From Yoonia vestfoldensis (GTDB lineage Bacteria > Pseudomonadota > Alphaproteobacteria > Rhodobacterales > Rhodobacteraceae): DNA of 64,000 nt. Location of the stretch: positions 248,001-312,000 of the forward strand of contig NZ_CP021431.1 of the NCBI RefSeq assembly GCF_002158905.1, read 5' to 3'. Position numbers and translations under genes: made by a program. The first letter of the stretch is position 1, and each line of letters begins with the position of its first letter. Positions 25,498-34,252 of the stretch are shown here, in pieces. The notes beneath the pieces are model-generated. The model was not told the DNA's origin, did no database searches, and saw only the letters and a program-made list of their open reading frames with translations.

Positions 25498-26163
25498 ATG
25501 GACTATATCTGGGATTTTGGATCGGTCTGGGACTATCGCGCGGCCCTTTGGGTCGGGCTGGTGAATACGCTGCGCATTTTCGCCATTTGTCTGGTCGCGG
25601 GGCTGTCCTTGGGCCTTGCGATTGGTTTGGCGCGCTATTCCACACGGCGCTGGCTGCGCTGGCCCGCCGCCTGTTTCATCGAATTCTTCCGCAACACGCC
25701 GGTTCTGGTGCAGATCTTTTGGTTCTACTTCGCATTCCCAATCCTTGCGCCCTTTGAGATATCGGCGCTGATGGCCGCAGCCCTTGGTATCACGCTGAAC
25801 TCTGCCGCATTTTCTGCCGAGATTTTTCGCGGCGGCATACAGACAATCGACCCCGGCCAATGGGAGGCAGGGCGCGCCATCGGGATGCGCTATCGCGACA
25901 TCATGGCCCGCATCATCCTGCCGCAAGCCGTGCGCCGGATGCTGCCTGCGCTGACCAATCGGGGCATCGAAATCTTCAAGATGACAACGCTCGCCTCTGC
26001 CATCGCCTATGCCGATGTTTTGCATCAGGCGCGGTTGATCGCTTCGGTCAATTTCAACCCGATCGAGGCCTATACCGTCGTCGCGCTGGCGTTTTTCGTG
26101 ATCCTCTACCCGATTGTGCGCGCCACCTATGTGCTTGAACGGCGTCTGGCCAAAGGAGACTGA
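25498..26163 (+). CDS. Amino acid ABC transporter permease 2 (HisM/GlnP family)
   Basis: This 221-residue protein is a paralogue of the preceding permease, with matching segments [19 protein letters not shown] and [21 protein letters not shown]. It begins immediately after the stop of permease 1 and ends four bases before the ATPase gene start. Paired permeases of this kind are normal in polar amino acid importers. Confidence 0.93.
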   Translation: MDYIWDFGSVWDYRAALWVGLVNTLRIFAICLVAGLSLGLAIGLARYSTRRWLRWPAACFIEFFRNTPVLVQIFWFYFAFPILAPFEISALMAAALGITLNSAAFSAEIFRGGIQTIDPGQWEAGRAIGMRYRDIMARIILPQAVRRMLPALTNRGIEIFKMTTLASAIAYADVLHQARLIASVNFNPIEAYTVVALAFFVILYPIVRATYVLERRLAKGD

Positions 26164-26167
26164 CAGC

Positions 26168-26881
26168 ATGACCCAGCAGCCGATCCTCAAGATACGGGGG
26201 CTACACAAGTCCTTTGGCGACAACCATGTGCTGCGCGGCATTGATCTGGATGTCAATCAGGGCGATTGCATTGCGATTCTAGGGGCGTCCGGCTCTGGCA
26301 AAAGCACGTTTCTGCGCTGTTTGAACTTCATGGAAATCCCCTCGGACGGCGAGATTACCCATGCCGGCAAAACCATCGGCACGATGCGCGCGGGCAAATC
26401 CCGCATCTATCCGGAAAGCGAATTGACCAAGCTGCGCCAAAAGGTCGGGATGGTCTTTCAGCAGTTCAACCTGTTCCCCCATATGAATGTTTTGGGCAAC
26501 ATCACCGAAGGCTTGCGGATCGTGCAGCGCATGGACAAGACCAGCGCCGAGGCCCGTGCTTATAACGAGCTGACCCGCGTGGGCCTGGCCGAAAAGGCAC
26601 AAGAATATCCCTCGCGCCTGTCGGGCGGTCAAAAGCAACGCGTCGCCATTGCCCGTGCGCTGGCCCTCGCGCCGGATCTGATGCTTTTTGACGAACCGAC
26701 ATCGGCGCTTGACCCGGAACTGGTCGGCGAGGTTCTCAACGTCATTCGCGGCATTGCTGATGAAGGGCGCACCATGTTGCTGGTCACCCACGAGGTGGGG
26801 TTTGCCTATCACGTCGCCAACCGGGTCATCTTTATGGCCGAGGGCCTTATCCAGGAAGAGGGCCCCCCGAGCAGGTTTTGA
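26168..26881 (+). CDS. Amino acid ABC transporter ATPase (GlnQ type), 3' end frameshifted
   Basis: The ATPase has Walker [10 protein letters not shown], signature LSGGQKQRV and Walker [15 protein letters not shown], and pairs with the two permeases upstream. The frame ends early at 26879-26881 after GPPSRF. One base later in frame, the DNA reads [15 protein letters not shown] and on to a TAG at 26941-26943, exactly the C-terminus expected for GlnQ-type proteins. So a base is missing in the C run at 26863-26868 (six instead of seven). Either a real mutation or a sequencing error; all catalytic motifs lie before the break. Start 26168 follows AAGGAG. Confidence 0.88.
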   Translation: MTQQPILKIRGLHKSFGDNHVLRGIDLDVNQGDCIAILGASGSGKSTFLRCLNFMEIPSDGEITHAGKTIGTMRAGKSRIYPESELTKLRQKVGMVFQQFNLFPHMNVLGNITEGLRIVQRMDKTSAEARAYNELTRVGLAEKAQEYPSRLSGGQKQRVAIARALALAPDLMLFDEPTSALDPELVGEVLNVIRGIADEGRTMLLVTHEVGFAYHVANRVIFMAEGLIQEEGPPSRF

Positions 26882-26954
26882 AAAACCCGCAGAACCCCAA
26901 GACCCAGGCGTTTCTCGCACGCCACAAGCAATTCGCATTCTAGGCAGGACCAAC

Positions 26955-27869
26955 ATGACCAACACATCCCAGGAAAGCGCCCAAAGCTACGCGCCCGACG
27001 CCCGCAACGACAGCGTCGAAGTCTATGTGAACGGGTCGTTTTTTGCCCGCGACAAGGCCATGGTGCCTGTCTTTGATAGTGGCTTCGTGCTCGGCGATGG
27101 CGTGTGGGAAGGGATGCGCCTGGTCAAAGGACAGCTTGTGGCCATCGATGATCACATGGCCCGCCTCTATGAGGGCGCGAATGCAATCCAGCTGGATATC
27201 GGGATGCAACCCGACGCCCTTGTCGGCGAGATTTGGAAGACGTTGCACCATAACAACATGCAGGACGGGGTGCATATCCGCCTGATGATCTCGCGGGGGC
27301 TGAAATCGACGCCAAATCAGGACCCCCGCTTTATCATCGGTTCCGCGACCATCGTGATCGTTGCCGAATATAAACGCCCCAATGCCGCCCTCAAGGCGGT
27401 TGGCCTCAAGCTGATGACCTCGACCACGCGCTGCTCTACGCCGGATGTCTTTGATCTGCGGCTGAATTCCCATTCGCGGCTGAACTTTATCCAGGCCCTG
27501 TTGCAGGCGATCAATATGGGCGCAGATGAAGCATTGATGCTTGATGACCGCGGCTTTGTGGCCAGCTGCAATTCGACCAACTTTTTTATCGTCCGTGGCC
27601 AGGAATTATGGACATCGACAGGCAGTACCTGTTTCAACGGGATCACACGGTCAAAGGTGATCAAGCTTTGGCGCGATGCCGGAAAACCGGTGTTCGAAAA
27701 AGACTATACACTTGCCGAAACCTATGCCGCCGACGAAGCCTTCGTGACAGGAACTTTGGGGGGGATCACGCCTGTCTCTCGCATTGATGGGCGCAAGATT
27801 GGTCAGGGGCAGCCGGGGCCGGTCACGTCCGAAATCTCGGACCTCTATCGCAGGTCTATTGGCGAATGA
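26955..27869 (+). CDS. Class IV aminotransferase-fold protein, apparent loss of PLP lysine
   Basis: A 304-residue fold-type IV PLP family protein, similar in layout to branched-chain and D-amino acid aminotransferases: VYVNGSFFARDKAMVPVFDSGF opening, GDGVWEGMR, CFNGITRSKVIKLWR and GTLGGITPVSRIDGR. By eye-alignment with D-amino acid aminotransferase (DIKSLN...EA), the Schiff-base lysine is replaced by Asn171 (RLNSHSRLN), and the glutamate that holds the pyridine nitrogen (TEGSSSN) by Ser204. It may therefore not be a transaminase. ATG 26955 starts 11 bp after the expected true end of the ATPase gene; same operon. Confidence 0.75.
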   Translation: MTNTSQESAQSYAPDARNDSVEVYVNGSFFARDKAMVPVFDSGFVLGDGVWEGMRLVKGQLVAIDDHMARLYEGANAIQLDIGMQPDALVGEIWKTLHHNNMQDGVHIRLMISRGLKSTPNQDPRFIIGSATIVIVAEYKRPNAALKAVGLKLMTSTTRCSTPDVFDLRLNSHSRLNFIQALLQAINMGADEALMLDDRGFVASCNSTNFFIVRGQELWTSTGSTCFNGITRSKVIKLWRDAGKPVFEKDYTLAETYAADEAFVTGTLGGITPVSRIDGRKIGQGQPGPVTSEISDLYRRSIGE

Positions 27870-27949
27870 CGCCATAGACGCCGCGCTGGCAAGCTGACCT
27901 TGGCATATTCCTGCTGACACAAGCAGCACGGCCCGCTATCCCTGCGCCC

Positions 27950-28444
27950 ATGAAGCCCACCGACCTTGTCCTGACCCCCAGCCATCTGCGTTTTCTCAAC
28001 CGGCGCTTTCCCTGCACCATCGGGCGGGGCGGGCTTGCCAAGCGCAAGAAAGAAGGCGACGGGGCCACGCCCCTTGGCACGCACCGGCTGGTGGGGATGC
28101 TCTACCGTCCCGACCGGATGGCGCGGCCTGCCGATTGGGCGCTGCCGATCAAGCCCGGTGATCTGTGGTCTGACGATATCCGCGACCCCGATTACAATAT
28201 GATGTTGCGCGCGCCGCACCCCTTTCGCCACGAACGCCTGCGCCGGGCCGATCCGATGTATGATCTGATCATCCTGACCGACTGGAACTGGCCCTATGCG
28301 GTCAAGGGGCGCGGATCGGCCATTTTCATCCATCAATGGCGGGGCAAGGGGCGGCCCACGGCGGGCTGCATCGGGCTTGACCGGCATCACCTGCGCTGGA
28401 TCGCCGCGCGTATCCGGCACGAAACACGGCTTGTTATCGCATAA
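27950..28444 (+). CDS. L,D-transpeptidase family (YkuD domain) protein
   Basis: A 164-residue protein with the YkuD catalytic pattern: FIHQW followed after about ten residues by GRPTAGCIGL, with the nucleophilic cysteine in GCIGL and the catalytic His upstream. Such enzymes make 3-3 peptide cross-links in peptidoglycan or attach lipoproteins to it. No signal peptide is visible, and the length matches a short YkuD subgroup common in alphaproteobacteria whose members are predicted to be soluble. Function beyond the fold is open. Confidence 0.82.
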   Translation: MKPTDLVLTPSHLRFLNRRFPCTIGRGGLAKRKKEGDGATPLGTHRLVGMLYRPDRMARPADWALPIKPGDLWSDDIRDPDYNMMLRAPHPFRHERLRRADPMYDLIILTDWNWPYAVKGRGSAIFIHQWRGKGRPTAGCIGLDRHHLRWIAARIRHETRLVIA

Positions 28445-28492
28445 CCGCTGGACCTTATGGCTATCTCTTGATCAAAGAAACAGGAGCAGCCC

Positions 28493-28996
28493 GTGACACA
28501 TCAAGGCCCTTTCATGACCATCGACGAAATCGCCAATCTTCCCTACCGGCCCTGCGTCGGGATCATGCTGATCAATCCGCGCGGCCATGTCTTTGTTGGC
28601 CAGCGCCTTGATCGTGATAGCGATGCCTGGCAAATGCCCCAAGGCGGCGTCGATCCGGGCGAAAACACCCGCAGCGCCGCCCTGCGCGAGCTCGAGGAAG
28701 AAACCGGCATTCCCCCCAATCTGGTCAGCATAGAGACCGAAACCACCGGGCTGATCCCCTATGATCTGCCGGTCGAACTGGTGCCCCATATCTGGAAAGG
28801 GCGCTATCGCGGGCAGGAACAGAAATGGTTCCTGATGCGGTTCCACGGGCAGGACAGCCAGATCAATCTGCAAACCGCCCATCCCGAATTTTCTGCCTGG
28901 AAATGGGTGCCACCCGCCGATCTGGTCGCGGGAATCGTGCCGTTCAAACGGGCGGTCTATGAACGGGTCCTCGCGGAATTCGCATCCCATCTTTGA
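28493..28996 (+). CDS. rppH: RNA pyrophosphohydrolase
   Basis: RppH removes pyrophosphate from the 5' end of mRNA and so triggers RNase E-dependent decay. The protein (167 residues) has the Nudix box at 51-73 (GGVDPGE...RELEEETG) and the RppH-type opening [21 protein letters not shown] plus WFLMRF. The start is a GTG at 28493 with AGGAG at a 6-base distance; ATG at 28514 is the alternative. It is convergent with rnr, so two RNA-decay genes end against each other. Confidence 0.92.
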   Translation: MTHQGPFMTIDEIANLPYRPCVGIMLINPRGHVFVGQRLDRDSDAWQMPQGGVDPGENTRSAALRELEEETGIPPNLVSIETETTGLIPYDLPVELVPHIWKGRYRGQEQKWFLMRFHGQDSQINLQTAHPEFSAWKWVPPADLVAGIVPFKRAVYERVLAEFASHL

Positions 28997-29027
28997 CCCG
29001 GCCGCCGCCCTGATGGCGGCGCCGGGC
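28997..29027. terminator. GC hairpin between rppH and rnr
   Basis: CCCGG-CGCCGCC and GGCGGCG-CCGGG form a long stem around CTGAT, starting right after the rppH stop. There is no U run. It lies next to a family C repeat and may end both convergent transcripts. Confidence 0.55.
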
Positions 29028-29032
29028 TTGAT

Positions 29033-29064
29033 CATCTTCCGAGCCCAAATATCCCCGCCGGAGG
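29033..29064 (-). repeat. Dispersed 32-bp repeat, family C, copy 1
   Basis: These 32 bases are the exact reverse complement of 44384-44415, 15 kb away. On the minus strand the element starts 11 bases after the rnr stop, reads CCTCCGGCGGGGATATTTGG and continues to GGAAGATG. A divergent third copy lies at 43814-43843. All copies sit just after stop codons and next to GC hairpins. Confidence 0.8.
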
Positions 29065-29075
29065 CATAAAAGTCC

Positions 29076-31331
29076 TTATTTGCGGCTGCGCTTGACCTTG
29101 CGGGCGATCTTGGCGGCCTTCGCCTTGGTGCCCGCCTGTTTGCGGCGGGCAGGCTTGCCACGGGTCAGGCCTGGGCCGCGCGGCATGTCGCGCTCATCCA
29201 GCGTCAGCAATTCCACGATCAGACCGCCGGTCACGGGGGCGGCCTCGATCAGTTTCACCGTCACCCGCTGACCCAGCCGGATCAGAATGCCGCTATCCGA
29301 CCCCATCAGCGTCTGGCTGTCGGGATCGTAATGGAAATATTCGCGCCCCAGACTGCGGATCGGGATCATGCCATCGGCACCGGTCTCATCCAGTTTCACA
29401 AAGACACCGAATTTTGCGATCCCGCTGATCCGCCCGCCCATTTCCACCCCGATCCGGTCGGACAGAAAGGCCGCCAGATAACGGTCGGTGGTGTCACGTT
29501 CGGCCGCCATCGACCGGCGTTCGGTATCGGAAATCTTTTGCGCGGTATCGCCCAGGTTCTCGACATCCCAGGGCGACAGCCCGTCCTGGCCCCAGCTATG
29601 GGCGGCCACCAGCGCGCGGTGCACGATCAGATCGGCATAGCGGCGGATGGGCGAGGTGAAATGCGCATAAGACCGCAACGCCAGCCCGAAATGGCCGAAA
29701 TTGTCGGGGCTGTAATAGGCCTGCGTCATCGACCGCAGCGTCGCCATATTGATCAACTCGGCTTGCTCGGTCTCGCGCGCGGCTAGCAACAGCCGGTTCA
29801 GATGCGCGGTTTTCAACACCTGCCCCTTGGCCAGCACCAACCCCGAGGCTTGCACAACCTCGCGCAAGGCATCCAGCTTGTCGGGGTTCGGTTCTTCATG
29901 GACGCGGAACAGCAGCGGAGATTTCCTGTCGATCAGCGTCTCGGCGGCGGCGACATTGGCCAGCACCATGAATTCCTCGATCAGCCGGTGCGCGTCCAGC
30001 CGTTCCTTGAACTGCACCGAGGTCACCTTGCCCGCATCATCCAGCACGATCTGGCGTTCGGGCAGGTCCAGCTCCAGCGGCTGGCGCTGGGCGCGCGCTT
30101 TGACCAGCGCGGCATAGGCGGCATAGATCGGCTGGATGATATCCGTCAGCAGCGGTGCCGTCTTGTCATTCGGCTGGCCGTCGATTGCATCCTGCACTTC
30201 TTCATAATTGAGCGAGGCCACCGATTTCATCAGCCCACGATGGAATTCATGCCCGATCTTCTGTCCATGCGCGTCGATCCGCATGGCCACAGCGATACAG
30301 GCCCGGTCCACACCTTCGTGCAAAGAACATAGATCACCCGACAACCGGTCCGGCAGCATCGGCACCACGCGGTCGGGGAAATAGGTGGAATTGCCACGCT
30401 TGCGCGCCTCATGGTCCAGCGCGGTATTGGGCCTGACATAGGCGGCCACATCGGCGATGGCGACCCAGATGATGAACCCACCGGCATTCTTGGGGTCGGG
30501 GTCCGGTGCGACATAGCAGGCATCGTCATGGTCGCGCGCATCCCAGGGATCGATGGTGATCAAGGGCAGATCGCGCAGGTCCTTGCGGCCTTTGATGCCC
30601 ATTGGCTTGGCGGCATCGGCCTCGGCCACGGCATCATCGGGGAAATGGTCGGGGATGCCATGCTGGTGGATCGCGATCAACGACACGGCACGCGGGGCAG
30701 TGGGATCACCCAGCCGCGCTACAATACGGGCTTTGGGCAGGCCAAGGCGGCCTTTGGGACCGGCCTGTTCGGCCTCGACCAGCTCGCCGTCCTTGGCGCC
30801 ACCCGTGGCACCGGCGGCGACGACCCATTGTCTATCCGCACCCTTGTCGATGGGCAGTACGCGCCCGCCTTCGGAGCCTGCACGAAACACGCCCAGGATA
30901 CGCATCGGATTGGCCCCGATCCGGCGGATCATGCGCGCGGTATGGGTGTGATCCTCGGTCTTGTCGACCGTCAGCCGCCCCAATATCCGGTCGCCCGCGC
31001 CCAAGGCCGGATCGCTGGAGCGCAGCATCATCAAGACACGCGGTTCCGGCCCTTGGCCTGTCCATTCCAGCGGGCGGGCAAAGAGATCGCCATCCGCATC
31101 GGGTGCCATGATTTCCAGCACGGCCACAGGCGGCAGGTCTTCGACATCGCGGTAAGAGGACCGGCGCTTGGTCAGCTTGCCCGCCTCTTCCAATTCCTTG
31201 AGAACGCGCTTGAGGTCGATCCGCGCCGCGCCCTTGATCCCGAACGCGCGCGCGATGTCACGCTTGGCGGTCTGGGTCGGGTTATCGGCGATGAAGGCGA
31301 GGATTTCGGATTTCGAGGGGATCTGTGTCAT
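29076..31331 (-). CDS. rnr: Ribonuclease R
   Basis: RNase R is a processive 3'-to-5' exoribonuclease that degrades structured RNA. The 751-residue protein has an N-terminal winged helix (1-65), cold-shock domains, the RNB catalytic domain with the metal-binding TIDPWDARDHDDA, and an S1 domain (GRISGIAKFGVFVKLDETGADGMIP). The last 25 residues are a lysine- and arginine-rich tail typical of RNase R rather than RNase II. It is convergent with rppH. Confidence 0.95.
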   Translation of the reverse strand: MTQIPSKSEILAFIADNPTQTAKRDIARAFGIKGAARIDLKRVLKELEEAGKLTKRRSSYRDVEDLPPVAVLEIMAPDADGDLFARPLEWTGQGPEPRVLMMLRSSDPALGAGDRILGRLTVDKTEDHTHTARMIRRIGANPMRILGVFRAGSEGGRVLPIDKGADRQWVVAAGATGGAKDGELVEAEQAGPKGRLGLPKARIVARLGDPTAPRAVSLIAIHQHGIPDHFPDDAVAEADAAKPMGIKGRKDLRDLPLITIDPWDARDHDDACYVAPDPDPKNAGGFIIWVAIADVAAYVRPNTALDHEARKRGNSTYFPDRVVPMLPDRLSGDLCSLHEGVDRACIAVAMRIDAHGQKIGHEFHRGLMKSVASLNYEEVQDAIDGQPNDKTAPLLTDIIQPIYAAYAALVKARAQRQPLELDLPERQIVLDDAGKVTSVQFKERLDAHRLIEEFMVLANVAAAETLIDRKSPLLFRVHEEPNPDKLDALREVVQASGLVLAKGQVLKTAHLNRLLLAARETEQAELINMATLRSMTQAYYSPDNFGHFGLALRSYAHFTSPIRRYADLIVHRALVAAHSWGQDGLSPWDVENLGDTAQKISDTERRSMAAERDTTDRYLAAFLSDRIGVEMGGRISGIAKFGVFVKLDETGADGMIPIRSLGREYFHYDPDSQTLMGSDSGILIRLGQRVTVKLIEAAPVTGGLIVELLTLDERDMPRGPGLTRGKPARRKQAGTKAKAAKIARKVKRSRK

Positions 31332-31377
31332 CTCGCTGCCCTAGCATGGCGCAGGCAGGGCGTCATCACATTTACCT

Positions 31378-31403
31378 GTAAGGTGGATTCAAATCCACCT
31401 TAC
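31378..31403. repeat. Palindromic repeat, family A, perfect 12-bp copy
   Basis: GTAAGGTGGATT (31378-31389) and AATCCACCTTAC (31392-31403) are exact reverse complements around CA. It lies between the rnr start and the end of the lipoprotein gene, and is the longest palindrome of its family here. Confidence 0.85.
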
Positions 31404-31430
31404 GCGGTATTGCGCATGACCAACGGCCTG

Positions 31431-31886
31431 TTACTTACGCGAAGTGCGGGGCATGTTACGCAACAGATACATGCCTGTTTCCACCGGGTCTGTCGTCCGT
31501 GACACGAAGGACAGCTTGTCAACAATACATCCGGTCGGTTCGACAAGGCGCGATGCATCACGTCGCCACCACCCCTGCTCTTGCGGGTTGTTGAAATAAA
31601 GATGGTTCGCAATCACATATCGCTCATCCAGAAGCGTCTGTGCCTGCGCCACCCGGGCCAGCGCATTGTCTGCAAGACAGGTCATTTCATAGGTCACATC
31701 AAGAATAGCGGCACTCCGCCCCGCTGGGGTCGTGTTATAGGACCCGCTCACCCCCCGCAGAAAGCTGTCGTCCGTAAACGAAAACGCGACGGTTGCAGCG
31801 CCTTCGGGCAAAGCGGGTTCTTCAACCGCAGGTCCGGTGCAGGCTGTCAGGCCAAGAGCAGCGGCGAATACCAGATAGAATTTCAT
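31431..31886 (-). CDS. Small putative lipoprotein of unknown function
   Basis: A 151-residue protein with a lipoprotein signal: MKFYLVFAAALGLTAC places a lipobox LTAC with Cys16 as the lipid-modified residue, and the next residues (TGPA) do not suggest inner-membrane retention. The mature part has two more cysteines (CLADNALARV, GCIVDK), a possible disulfide. No family is recognised. It lies alone between rnr and dapE with no clear Shine-Dalgarno, in DNA that looks less GC-rich than its neighbours. Confidence 0.75.
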   Translation of the reverse strand: MKFYLVFAAALGLTACTGPAVEEPALPEGAATVAFSFTDDSFLRGVSGSYNTTPAGRSAAILDVTYEMTCLADNALARVAQAQTLLDERYVIANHLYFNNPQEQGWWRRDASRLVEPTGCIVDKLSFVSRTTDPVETGMYLLRNMPRTSRK

Positions 31887-31970
31887 TCTATGCCTGCTTG
31901 ATAGGGATGTCCGCTGAAAGCTTGCTGTGACATCCCCCGCTGGGCAATATGTGAGAGATATTATTCTCCC

Positions 31971-33113
31971 TCAGGTTGCAAAGTAATCACGCAGGATGCG
32001 GCTGTAGATCGCCTTGAGCTGCAGGATCTGGTCCACCGCCACCCGTTCATCGACCTGATGCATCGTCTGACCCACCAGCCCGAATTCCACGACAGGGCAA
32101 TGATGCTGGACAAACCGCGCATCCGACGTCCCGCCCGAGGTCGACAGCACCGGATCGCGGCCGGTTTCGGCCTTGACCGCGCGGCCCACCAGATCGGACA
32201 GCGCGCCGGGCGGTGTGATAAAGCTTTCGCCCGAGACTTTGACCTGCATCGCGATCCGCACGCCGAAATCGGCGGCGACCTGATCGGCGATGCCCTGCAT
32301 CCAGTCCGTCAGGCTGGCCCCGCTATGCAAGTCGTTGAACCGGATATTCACCCCCGCCCACGTCTGCGCGGGGATCACATTGGTCGCTGCATTGCCGGTG
32401 TCGATTGTCACCACCGCAAGGGTCGAGGGATCAAAATGCGCGGTGCCTTGGTCCAGCGGGTGGCTGGCCAGAATATCTACCAGCCGCGCGATCGCCGGCA
32501 GCGGATTTTTCGCGCGATGCGGATAGGCAGAATGGCCCTGCACACCGGTCACGGTAAAGGTGGCGTTCAGCGACCCGCGCCGCCCGATCTTCATCGCCTC
32601 GCCCATGACATCGGGGCAGGTCGGCTCGCCCACCAGACAGACCGACATGGTTTCGTTATTGGCGGCCATCCAGTCCAGCAGGGCGGTGGTGCCATCGCGC
32701 GCGTCGCCTTCCTCGTCCCCGGTGATCGCCAGAATGATTGCGCCATCGGGGGGCGTGTCGGCCACGAAATCCAGTGCTGCGGCGGCAAAGGCCGCGACGC
32801 CCGATTTCATATCGGTGGACCCGCGCCCGTAAAGATAGCCGTCCTTGATGACCGCGCCGAAAGGCGGCACCGTCCATGCGGCCGCGTCCCCCAAAGGCAC
32901 GACATCGGTATGGCCGTTGAAGCCAAAGGTCCGGTTCGCGCCCTGCCGCCCCCAACGCGCGAAAAGGTTGGACACATCGCCCCGATCAACGCGGGTGCAG
33001 GTAAAGCCGCCCTCGGTCAGCAGCTTTTCGAGCAAGACCAGCGCGCCGCCTTCGACGGGCGTGACGGATGGGCAGCGGACCAGATCGGCGGTCAGGGCGA
33101 CGGGATCAATCAT
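31971..33113 (-). CDS. dapE: Succinyl-diaminopimelate desuccinylase (EC 3.5.1.18)
   Basis: DapE hydrolyses N-succinyl-LL-diaminopimelate in lysine and peptidoglycan precursor synthesis. The 380-residue M20 metallopeptidase-fold protein shows the two-zinc site residues in [23 protein letters not shown] and TGDEEGDA. I start at 33113 ([19 protein letters not shown]), where the family begins; the frame is open 34 codons more. The start overlaps the end of the DUF1244 gene by 8 bp, so the two are translationally linked. Confidence 0.95.
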   Translation of the reverse strand: MIDPVALTADLVRCPSVTPVEGGALVLLEKLLTEGGFTCTRVDRGDVSNLFARWGRQGANRTFGFNGHTDVVPLGDAAAWTVPPFGAVIKDGYLYGRGSTDMKSGVAAFAAAALDFVADTPPDGAIILAITGDEEGDARDGTTALLDWMAANNETMSVCLVGEPTCPDVMGEAMKIGRRGSLNATFTVTGVQGHSAYPHRAKNPLPAIARLVDILASHPLDQGTAHFDPSTLAVVTIDTGNAATNVIPAQTWAGVNIRFNDLHSGASLTDWMQGIADQVAADFGVRIAMQVKVSGESFITPPGALSDLVGRAVKAETGRDPVLSTSGGTSDARFVQHHCPVVEFGLVGQTMHQVDERVAVDQILQLKAIYSRILRDYFAT

Positions 33114-33399
33114 GGGATTTCTTGAACGCTTGTTGCGCGGCGGGGCTGGCCTCTGTCTGGTACTGGGCGCGCCAGTCGTCATAGGGCATGCCATAGAAAA
33201 TTTCGCGGCCTTCATCCTTGGTCATGGCAATGCCGCGCGCGTTCGCGGCTTCTTGATACCAGCGCGACAGGCAGTTCCGGCAGAAACCGGCAAGGTTCAT
33301 CATGTCGATATTCTGCACGTCCACGCGGTCGTTTTGCAGATGCTGGCGCAGGCGGCGAAAGGCGGCGGCCTCCAGTTCGATCCGTGTCTGGTCGTCCAT
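33106..33399 (-). CDS. DUF1244 family protein
   Basis: This 97-residue protein belongs to DUF1244, a small helical family of alphaproteobacteria and some gammaproteobacteria with no proven function. Typical parts are [20 protein letters not shown], with the two conserved cysteines, and [14 protein letters not shown] near the end. The ATG at 33399 follows a strong AAGGAG. It overlaps dapE by 8 bp downstream and follows the amidohydrolase gene by 11 bp. Confidence 0.88.
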   Translation of the reverse strand: MDDQTRIELEAAAFRRLRQHLQNDRVDVQNIDMMNLAGFCRNCLSRWYQEAANARGIAMTKDEGREIFYGMPYDDWRAQYQTEASPAAQQAFKKSHD

Positions 33400-33410
33400 A
33401 TTTATCTCCT

Positions 33411-34154
33411 TCATAGCTGGCTGTCTTTGAGGACATCTTGCAGGATCGGCGCGAGCCTGTCGGCCCAAGCCATCTGGCCCGCCTCATCCGCGATCAGGTC
33501 TTGGCGCAATTCGATCAAGACATTGGGGCGGCCATGTTGCAAGGCGTGCCGGTCAATCGCATCGCCGGGCAAATGACCTGCATAGGGTTCGTTTTCGCCG
33601 GTGCACCAGCCCTGCGCGCGGCAGGCGGTGATAAAGGGCTTTGCCAATCTTTCGTCATGCGCGAAGAGAACGCCAACCTCCCACGGACGCGGTGCGCGCG
33701 ACCGCAGGCGCGGGGTAAAGCTGTGGATCGCGCAGATCACCGGGGCCTGCATCTTTGCGGCCAGATCGGCATAGGCGTCATGATAAGGCCGGTAGAGCCG
33801 GTCCAGCCGTTCGGACAAATCCTGCGGCCCCGCATGGCGGTTGGCCGGAATGATCGTGCCATCGTAAAGGCGCATCAGCAGGGTCGGGTCATCCTCGCCC
33901 CGGTTGGGGTCGATCACCAGCCGCGAAAACCGCGACAGGATCGCGGGGCTGTCCAGCAAGGCCGCCAGATGCCGCGTCACCCCCGCCGCCCCGATGTCAT
34001 AGGCGATGTGGCGGCCCATATCGGCGGCGGGCAGGCCCAGATCACCGCCATTGACCCAATCGGGCACATGATTGGTCGCGTGATCGCAGCTAAGCAGCCA
34101 GCGACCGGCGCGACCGGCGCCCTCGATCTGATAGGCGGGGTGTGTCATTCTCAT
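33411..34154 (-). CDS. N-formylglutamate amidohydrolase family protein
   Basis: A 247-residue protein of the N-formylglutamate amidohydrolase family (HutG type), which releases formate from N-formylglutamate at the end of one histidine degradation route. Features are LLSCDHATNHVP, FSRLVIDPNRGEDDP and AIHSFTP, which carry the metal ligands. No other hut gene is near, and many family members in this group of bacteria are not linked to histidine use, so the substrate is uncertain. ATG 34148 is an alternative start. Confidence 0.85.
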   Translation of the reverse strand: MRMTHPAYQIEGAGRAGRWLLSCDHATNHVPDWVNGGDLGLPAADMGRHIAYDIGAAGVTRHLAALLDSPAILSRFSRLVIDPNRGEDDPTLLMRLYDGTIIPANRHAGPQDLSERLDRLYRPYHDAYADLAAKMQAPVICAIHSFTPRLRSRAPRPWEVGVLFAHDERLAKPFITACRAQGWCTGENEPYAGHLPGDAIDRHALQHGRPNVLIELRQDLIADEAGQMAWADRLAPILQDVLKDSQL

Positions 34155-34252
34155 GTCACTGCATTTAGGCTAGTTGTCGCCGGAAGGGAATTGCGCAATA
34201 AGGGCACAAAGACTGCCGTTACCGCTAACGGGCATTACCAAAGGGATTGAGT

